Below are positions 58,419 through 64,000 of a DNA stretch of 64,000 nt, in pieces. Location: positions 34,874-98,873 of the forward strand of contig NZ_FSRH01000014.1 of assembly GCF_900141635.1 (NCBI RefSeq), written 5' to 3'. Under the pieces are notes generated by a model. The model was not told where the DNA came from and ran no database searches. It worked only from the letters and a program-made list of their open reading frames with translations. The position numbers were made by a program, and so were the translations under genes. Every line of letters begins with the position of its first letter. Position 1 is the stretch's first letter. This stretch comes from Peptoclostridium litorale DSM 5388. Lineage in GTDB: Bacteria; Bacillota; Clostridia; Peptostreptococcales; Peptostreptococcaceae.

Positions 58419-60419
58419 TTAAAGCTTCACTTTTTCTTTTTCACTTTTTGCAGACTCTATTACCTTTTCAACCATATGAGGTGGGATCTCCTCATATCTT
58501 GCAAACTCCATCTCAAAAAATCCTCTTCCCTGTGTCATGGACTTAAGGTCTATGGCATATTTAAATGTCTCAACCTGAGGAGCCTCAGCATATATAGCCT
58601 GCTTACCCTTTCCACAGGGCTCCATTCCAAGTATCCTTCCCCTTTTCTTGTTTATATCACCCATTATATCTCCCATATAGCTTTCAGGAACTACTATCTT
58701 CATTTTCATCACCGGCTCCAAAAGCACCGGCTGTGCAATCTCCATCCCCTTTTTAAATGCCATGCTTGCAGCCATCTTGAATGCCATCTCTGACGAATCC
58801 ACATCGTGGTACGAACCATCATAAAGAGTGGCCTTTATGTTTGTAACCGGAAACCCTGCAAGCACTCCGCTTTGCATGGATTCCCTGATTCCCTTTTCAA
58901 CCGCTGGGATATATCCCTTTGGGATCGACCCTCCAAATATTTTTTCCTCAAATACAAAGTCTTCCTCCGAGTGTTCAAATTTCATCTTCACATCACCGTA
59001 CTGTCCATGTCCTCCGGTTTGCTTTTTATGCTTACCCTGCACATCCGCCTTGCCCTTTATGGTCTCCCTGTACGGAACCTTTGGGTCCATGAGCTCTACT
59101 TCTACTCCGAATTTTTTCTTTAGCTGCTCCCTTATGCTGTTTATGTGTATTTCCCCCTGACCTCCTATAAGGGTCTGCTTTATTTCACTGTTTCTGTACC
59201 ACTGTATTGAAGGGTCTTCCTCCATTATCCTGTGAAGACCTGTACTTATCTTATCTTCATCCCCCTTGCCAAGCGACCTGAGCGCAAAGTATATCTGCGG
59301 CTTTGGAAACTCTATTCTTTCAAACGGCTCATGGTCAGAATCTATTGAAAGTGTATCTCCCGTTTGAGTGTCCGAAAGCTTTAAAAGCACAACTATGTCG
59401 CCCGCCATGGCCTTTTCTATTTCAATCTGCTGGCCGTTTATCATGGTGTATATGCGGCCTAACCTTTCCTTGGTTCCCTTGCTTACATTATATAGCTCAC
59501 TATCCGGAAGCATTTCTCCTTCACTGACCTTTACAAACGACATCCTTCCCACAAACGGGTCTGATACAGTCTTGAAAACAAATCCCGAGAATTTGTCAGT
59601 AACATGCTCGTATCCCGCATCTATCGGTGACGGCATGTAATCCCACACCATGTCTAAAAGAGTGTGTATTCCTATATTCTTTGCGGTTGAGCCGCAAAGC
59701 ACTGGTATTATGTCGCCTTCAAGAACCCCTTTTCTAAGCCCTGCATGTATCTCTTCTACAGTGAAGCTTTCTCCCTCAAAATATTTTTCCATTAGAGACT
59801 CATCACTTTCAGCAACAGATTCCATAAGCATTTCTCTAACGGGACCTATTTTATCGTTCATATATTCAGGCACATCCACCGTGACGCAGTCATTGCCGTT
59901 GTATTCTCTTGCAAACAAGTCAACTACATTTACAAAGCCCTTGAAGTCGTCACCTTTTGCCATAGGTATGTGGAATGGAGCTATCTTTTTGCCGTATCTT
60001 TCCCTTAACTGTTCAAGTATATTCTCGTAGTCAGCCTTTTCGCTGTCTATTTTATTTACAAATATGAATCTAGGAGTGTTGTTTTCATCAGTTATTTCAA
60101 GTGCCTTGTCGGTTCCCACCTGAAGGTCAGATGTGCCGTCTACAACTATTATGGCTCCCGCCGCCGCCCTCATTGCAGATATCACATCCCCTATAAAGTC
60201 AAAATAACCCGGGGTGTCTATGAAATTGTATTTGTGTCCGCTCCACTCAACTGGAACAAGATTCAAAGTCGACGTCATTTGCGACTGTTCATCTGGCTTT
60301 GATATTCTCGTTGTAATCCTGTTTGTAAACAATATGGCCTCTGTAAGATTAGACTTACCGGATCCACTGTGGCCCAAAAAAACAACATTTCTAACCTTGT
60401 CCGCCTCGTAAACTTTCAT
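58419..60419 (-). CDS. Elongation factor G-like GTPase (EF-G paralog)
   Basis: 666 aa with all five EF-G domains. P-loop is GHSGSGKSN instead of [17 protein letters not shown] and NKID are present; domain IV has GGHGQYGDVKMKF and domain [18 protein letters not shown]. It belongs to the divergent EF-G2-like group, whose members have weak or unknown translation roles. ATG at 60419 (MKVYEADKVRNVVFLG) with GGGGAG upstream; the longer frame to 60518 lacks a site. It stands where ctsR would be expected to begin. Confidence 0.9.
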   Translation of the reverse strand: MKVYEADKVRNVVFLGHSGSGKSNLTEAILFTNRITTRISKPDEQSQMTSTLNLVPVEWSGHKYNFIDTPGYFDFIGDVISAMRAAAGAIIVVDGTSDLQVGTDKALEITDENNTPRFIFVNKIDSEKADYENILEQLRERYGKKIAPFHIPMAKGDDFKGFVNVVDLFAREYNGNDCVTVDVPEYMNDKIGPVREMLMESVAESDESLMEKYFEGESFTVEEIHAGLRKGVLEGDIIPVLCGSTAKNIGIHTLLDMVWDYMPSPIDAGYEHVTDKFSGFVFKTVSDPFVGRMSFVKVSEGEMLPDSELYNVSKGTKERLGRIYTMINGQQIEIEKAMAGDIVVLLKLSDTQTGDTLSIDSDHEPFERIEFPKPQIYFALRSLGKGDEDKISTGLHRIMEEDPSIQWYRNSEIKQTLIGGQGEIHINSIREQLKKKFGVEVELMDPKVPYRETIKGKADVQGKHKKQTGGHGQYGDVKMKFEHSEEDFVFEEKIFGGSIPKGYIPAVEKGIRESMQSGVLAGFPVTNIKATLYDGSYHDVDSSEMAFKMAASMAFKKGMEIAQPVLLEPVMKMKIVVPESYMGDIMGDINKKRGRILGMEPCGKGKQAIYAEAPQVETFKYAIDLKSMTQGRGFFEMEFARYEEIPPHMVEKVIESAKSEKEKVKL

Positions 60420-60591
60420 AACTTCATCTCCCCTTTTATAATATATATTTTTGAAAATACATAAAAGCACTCCCACATGCATTCCTGGAAACGTTAACAT
60501 CCGTTTTTTTATACCCAATTAAGTTTTGCTTAATCTTGAGCCTGCAAAGGCATATCTCCTCACCATTCCGTCCAAAGTGCATATATAACAC

Positions 60592-60651
60592 TTGCAACTT
60601 TCGATTCCCTTATGGGTATAATTATATAATATAGATTCAAAGTAATATCAA
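60592..60651. promoter_or_regulatory. Divergent promoter region between the EF-G paralog and PHP-nrdJ
   Basis: In the 319-bp gap 60420-60738: minus-strand TTGATA (60646-60651) with 17 or 19 bp to TATATA/TATAAT (60621-60628); plus-strand TTGCAA (60592-60597) with 19 bp to TATAAT (60617-60622). A small hairpin GGATGT/ACATCC lies near 60673-60689. No cobalamin riboswitch was recognised. Spacing on the plus side is not ideal. Confidence 0.5.
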
Positions 60652-60738
60652 TCTTTGGCGGGAGCATGTGGATGTTCACACATCCATACCTGTGATATAT
60701 ATCTCAGCATTTTACAATAATACAGTAGGGGTGAAAAT

Positions 60739-61569
60739 ATGAAACTTATAGACATGCATATTCATTCAACATATTCCGATGGAACCTATTCTCCAAAAGA
60801 AATAGTAGACCTTTCACTAAAAAAAGGGCTCTATGGAATTTCCATAACAGATCACGACTGCGTGGACGGCCTGCCCGAAGCAGTAGAATACTGCAAGGAC
60901 AAAAATATAATTTTCATACCCGGAATTGAGTTCAGCTGCTTTCACAATGACGAAGAAGTCCATATACTTGGATACAATATAGAGTGGACATACGCTCCCC
61001 TGCTGAAACTTTGCCAAAAACTTCAGGATGCCAGGGTTCAAAGGGCAAGACTCATTATAGAAAAGCTTCGCAATATTGGCTTTGATATAGACTATTCAGA
61101 TATTGAAAAATACCCGGCCAATTCAGTAGGCAGGCCCCACATAGGACAGGTTATGGTCGACAAGGGATATATCGGCTCGGTGTCAGAGGCATTTGAAAAG
61201 TACATAGGTTCTGGCATGGCTGCATATGTTGAAAGGTACAAGCTCTCGGTAAGCGATGCAATAAATATCATAAAGTCTGCCAAAGGCCTCAGCGTAATAG
61301 CCCATCCGTTTTTGATTTCAAACCAGGATTCAATAGATGCAATTGCCCGTATGGGAATAGACGGCCTCGAAATCTACCATTCATCCCACAGCAGGGACAT
61401 ATCTAAAAAGTACAAATACATGGCAAAGAGGTTAGGGCTCATAATTACCGGCGGCTCCGATTTTCACGGGCGAAACAGCGACTTTGACTTTTTTTCAAAC
61501 ACCGGCATAAAACTGGATGAAATGGACTCTTCTCTTTTGAAAGGGGTACTTCTCAATGGATTGCGATAA
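60739..61569 (+). CDS. PHP-domain metal-dependent phosphoesterase
   Basis: 276-aa PHP-fold hydrolase. Metal ligands: DMHIHSTYSDGTYSP at the start, ITDHDCVDG, IPGIEFSC, VHILGYN, IAHPFL and the C-terminal GSDFHGRN. Close families (YciV/RNase AM, nucleoside bisphosphate phosphatases) cut short oligonucleotides or remove phosphates from pAp-like nucleotides; the precise substrate is not clear. ATG with GGGGTG upstream. It overlaps the following ribonucleotide reductase gene by 14 bp, implying coupled expression. Confidence 0.92.
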   Translation: MKLIDMHIHSTYSDGTYSPKEIVDLSLKKGLYGISITDHDCVDGLPEAVEYCKDKNIIFIPGIEFSCFHNDEEVHILGYNIEWTYAPLLKLCQKLQDARVQRARLIIEKLRNIGFDIDYSDIEKYPANSVGRPHIGQVMVDKGYIGSVSEAFEKYIGSGMAAYVERYKLSVSDAINIIKSAKGLSVIAHPFLISNQDSIDAIARMGIDGLEIYHSSHSRDISKKYKYMAKRLGLIITGGSDFHGRNSDFDFFSNTGIKLDEMDSSLLKGVLLNGLR

Positions 61570-63571
61570 ATGCCCTCCGGCATGTACGTTCACAGAAAAA
61601 TATAAAGGCATCCCTTCACCCATGAGTAATTTGGGCAAATTCATATACTACAAGTCCTACTCTAGATGGAACAGTGGAAAAAATCGCATGGAAAGATGGC
61701 ATGAAACTGTAAAAAGATCTGTCGAATATAACTGCAGCCTTGTCAAAGTTGAAGAAAAGGAAAAGCTGATGCTACTTGACAATATGTTTTACATGAGACA
61801 GTTTCTGGCGGGACGCACTCTTTGGATAGGTGGGACTAAAATGGCTTCAATAAGCCCAATGTCAAACTACAACTGTGCATTTATAGTTCTCGACGATATC
61901 GACTGCTTTATGGATATATTTTACCTGCTTATGCTTGGCTGCGGTGTAGGGGTAAGGATATTAAAGGATGACTCCTATAAAATGTCCCCATTTCGATCGG
62001 ATTTTAATATCATACATAAGGACTACGAGCCAGTTCCAAAGCATAAGAGGATTACAAACACATCACTTGAGTTCATAGGGGAAAACACATGCATAGTAAA
62101 GGTCGGCGACAGCCGCGAGGGCTGGGCCAATTCACTCGACTTCATGCTAAAGCTCATTTCAAAAAATGAGTACAGATTCATAGATAAGATAGTTTTTGAC
62201 TATGACAATGTCCGCCCAAAAGGCGAACGCCTTGAGACATTTGGCGGTTTTGCAAGTGGACACGAAACCCTCTTGGAAATGTTTTCAAAGATATCCAGTA
62301 TAGTCAAAATGAGAATACCCACCGGTTCCTTGCAAAAACTAATGCCTATAGACCTTTTGGATATTGTAAACATAGTTGGCGAAAACGTCTCAGCTGGAGG
62401 GGTCAGGCGCTCCGCAGAAATGATAATCATAGACAGCAGCGATAACGAATGCATATCCTCAAAGCTGGACATATACAGGTATGACGAGGAAAAACGAATT
62501 CTAAACAGAGCCCTTGCACATAGAAGGATCAGCAACAACTCCGTATACTATTCCTCAAAACCTTCACGCCAAAGACTCCATGACCACATGTCAATGATAA
62601 TGGAAAATGGCGAACCGGGAATACTAAACTCGGCCTCAGCCCTTAAGCGAAAACCTACTTTCAAGGGGATAAACCCATGCGCGGAGGTTCTGCTTGATTC
62701 AAGGGGTGTTTGCAATCTGACAACAGTAAACCTCATGGCATTTGTCAAAAATAACTCTCTCGACGTCAAGCCCCTTTGCACCGCACAAAGGCTTTCTGCC
62801 CGCGCTGCGGTTCGCATGAACAGCGCCACACTCGAGCTTTCAAAATGGGACAATATCAAAAAAAGAGACCAGTCTATAGGCTGCTCTCTCACTGGATGGC
62901 ATGACATGGTCAGCGTCACTGGCATGAACATCAAAAGTCAAATAAGCCTTTTAAAAAAACTCAGGGACACAGCTAGAAAGGAGGCCTTTGAATACTGCCG
63001 ATCTCTAGGCAGACCTCTTCCAGACCTTGTTACTACAATAAAGCCCGAAGGGACACTCAGTCAAATGGCAGGAGCTTCTCAGGGAATACACTATCCATAT
63101 GCCAAATATTATATGAGGCGAATAAGAGTGCACTGTAAAAGCCCCCTTTCCGAAGCTTTCAAGTCACACGGCTATACCGTAATAAATGATCCTTCTGAAG
63201 ATCTTGACATAATAGAGTTCCCTGTTAAAAGCAGTTCAAAAATTACAGCCTATTCCGCAGGGGCAATCAGACAGCTCGAAAACTACAGTATGTTCATGCG
63301 CCACTATGTAGATCACAACTGCTCTGTCACAATAAGCGTCAAAAAAGACGAGTGGAATGCTGTTTCAGATTGGATATGGGCAAATTGGGATGAAATAGTT
63401 GCAATAAGTATTATGCCCTACGGAAGCTCTTATTATCCCTTTATGCCTTGTGAGGCCATATCAAAGGAGATGTATGAAAATGCAATCTCCAAAATAAAAG
63501 ACATAAGTGAAAATGAAATCGAAAGCGCAATAGGATGCATACAGCCTTCACCGGGTTCTTGCTGCTATTGA
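61556..63571 (+). CDS. nrdJ: Adenosylcobalamin-dependent (class II) ribonucleotide reductase, monomeric type
   Basis: 671-aa class II reductase like Lactobacillus leichmannii RTPR (about 740 aa), making deoxynucleotides with a B12-generated thiyl radical. Active-site residues: C107 in MSNYNCAF, C375 and E377 in GINPCAEVLL, C386 in SRGVCNLTTVN, and IKPEGTLSQMAGASQGIH. The C-terminal redox cysteines are C661, C669 and C670 (SCCY), unlike the common CX4C. The N-terminus MDCDKCPPAC adds a CX2CX3C cluster not expected in the family. ATG at 61556 has AAGGGG upstream; an ATG at 61622 has none. Confidence 0.93.
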   Translation: MDCDKCPPACTFTEKYKGIPSPMSNLGKFIYYKSYSRWNSGKNRMERWHETVKRSVEYNCSLVKVEEKEKLMLLDNMFYMRQFLAGRTLWIGGTKMASISPMSNYNCAFIVLDDIDCFMDIFYLLMLGCGVGVRILKDDSYKMSPFRSDFNIIHKDYEPVPKHKRITNTSLEFIGENTCIVKVGDSREGWANSLDFMLKLISKNEYRFIDKIVFDYDNVRPKGERLETFGGFASGHETLLEMFSKISSIVKMRIPTGSLQKLMPIDLLDIVNIVGENVSAGGVRRSAEMIIIDSSDNECISSKLDIYRYDEEKRILNRALAHRRISNNSVYYSSKPSRQRLHDHMSMIMENGEPGILNSASALKRKPTFKGINPCAEVLLDSRGVCNLTTVNLMAFVKNNSLDVKPLCTAQRLSARAAVRMNSATLELSKWDNIKKRDQSIGCSLTGWHDMVSVTGMNIKSQISLLKKLRDTARKEAFEYCRSLGRPLPDLVTTIKPEGTLSQMAGASQGIHYPYAKYYMRRIRVHCKSPLSEAFKSHGYTVINDPSEDLDIIEFPVKSSSKITAYSAGAIRQLENYSMFMRHYVDHNCSVTISVKKDEWNAVSDWIWANWDEIVAISIMPYGSSYYPFMPCEAISKEMYENAISKIKDISENEIESAIGCIQPSPGSCCY

Positions 63572-63625
63572 TCCTAAATCCTTTTTAAAATTCATAGAAC
63601 CATAAACAAACAAGCATTTACAAAA

Positions 63626-63663
63626 AAAGATCCTCTCAATAAGATTGGATCTTTCATGTTTTT
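63626..63663 (+). terminator. Terminator after nrdJ
   Basis: 8-bp stem AAAGATCC / GGATCTTT followed by CATGTTTTT on the plus strand, before the converging rRNA operon. Confidence 0.8.
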
Positions 63664-63670
63664 AGTAAAT

Positions 63671-63696
63671 AAAAAAACCTCCGAAATATCGGAGGT
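63671..63696 (-). terminator. rRNA operon terminator
   Basis: Minus-strand 8-bp stem ACCTCCGA / TCGGAGGT with a 4-nt loop and a TTTTTTT tract, directly after 5S rRNA. Confidence 0.92.
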
Positions 63697-63701
63697 CTAT
63701 C

Positions 63702-63819
63702 ACGCAGCCACGTCCTATTCTCCCGGGACCTTCCGGTCCGAGTACCTTCGGCGCTAAGGAGCTTAACTTCTGTGTTCGGTATGGGAACAGGTGTATCCTC
63801 CTCGCTGTAATGACTGCAT
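63702..63819 (-). rRNA. rrf: 5S ribosomal RNA
   Basis: Minus-strand RNA of about 118 nt; helix I pairs ATGCAGTCA with TGGCTGCGT, and the conserved loops CCCATACCGAACAC and AGTTAAGCTCC are present. Ends are set by helix I and may shift by a few bases. Confidence 0.95.
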
Positions 63820-63866
63820 TATGAAGATTTATCGAACCTTCAAAACTGCAAAGTTTTAATATTATT

Positions 63867-64000
63867 GGTCAAGTCCTCGATCTATTAGTACCCATCAGCT
63901 GAATGCATTGCTGCACTTACACCCTGGGCCTATCAACCAGATAGTCTTTCTGGGATCTTACCTTCTATGAAGTGGGAAATCTTATCTTGAGGTTGGCTTC
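63867..64000 (-). rRNA. rrl: 23S ribosomal RNA (3' end, partial)
   Basis: The minus strand shows the end of 23S rRNA: GTTGATAGGCCCAGGGTGTA, then the conserved GATGGGTACTAATAGATCGA and terminal GACTTGACC, ending near 63867. The gene continues beyond the right edge. A 47-bp spacer without a tRNA separates it from 5S. Confidence 0.95.

Noticed and set aside
60420..60738. Cobalamin riboswitch ahead of the B12-dependent reductase unit
   Set aside because: The gap is short, mostly AT-rich promoter sequence, and I could not find the conserved B12-box pattern.

Overview
The window looks like the main ribosomal-protein, RNA-polymerase and translation super-cluster of a low-to-moderate GC Firmicute of class Clostridia. 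The evidence is the McsA-McsB-ClpC, DisA, SigH, Mini-RNase III, ThyX, Rae1-like and EcfA1-EcfA2-EcfT gene set, a proline T-box riboswitch, an archaeal/eukaryotic-type ProRS, zinc-ribbon forms of S14, L33 and L36, and strong AGGAGG ribosome-binding sites. The gene order resembles that of amino-acid-fermenting Peptostreptococcaceae-like genomes (Clostridioides, Peptoclostridium, Acetoanaerobium types). This placement is inference, because no database search was possible.

Almost everything is on the minus strand, so transcription runs from right to left. From the right end: the 3' end of a 23S gene and a complete 5S gene (minus); facing them, a plus-strand pair of a PHP phosphoesterase and a B12-dependent ribonucleotide reductase (60.7-63.6 kb); an EF-G paralog; a decayed ctsR remnant; mcsA-mcsB-clpC; radA-disA; a small plus-strand gene of unknown function; a PIN-TRAM membrane protein; a DUF2157/GDYXXLXY membrane pair; plsY-ispD-ispF; a proline T-box with proS; a degenerate second ProRS-like gene; an orphan ArsR regulator; gltX; cysS-mrnC; thyX-rlmB-rae1-sigH; tRNA-Thr and tuf2; rpmG-secE-nusG-rplK-rplA; an L10 leader with rplJ-rplL; rpoB-rpoC; an L7Ae-like gene with rpsL-rpsG-fusA-tuf1; the S10, spc and alpha operons from rpsJ to rplQ (33 genes); and finally the ECF transporter genes, running off the left edge.

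The transcription units can be read from sequence. Promoters with near-consensus -35/-10 boxes and about 17-bp spacers were found before rpsJ, rplJ, rpoB, rpmG, tRNA-Thr, gltX, arsR, the proS T-box, plsY, the PIN-TRAM gene and the plus-strand hypothetical gene. Hairpin-plus-T-tract terminators follow rplQ, tuf1, rplL, tuf2, mrnC, gltX, proS, the GDYXXLXY gene, the PIN-TRAM gene, clpC, the EF-G paralog, nrdJ and 5S.

Most of the window is conserved housekeeping. The points that deserve attention are: (1) a bacterial-type ProRS paralog that has lost the class II aminoacylation motifs but kept its editing (INS) domain skeleton and anticodon-binding domain, directly downstream of an INS-less ProRS, suggesting a trans-editing factor; (2) a frameshifted, N-terminally deleted ctsR remnant in front of mcsA; (3) a perfect 59-nt palindrome in front of the rpoBC promoter; (4) strong unexplained RNA hairpins between rpsJ and rplC; (5) unusual cysteine clusters at both ends of the B12-dependent ribonucleotide reductase. 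No CRISPR array, insertion sequence, prophage or defence island was seen.
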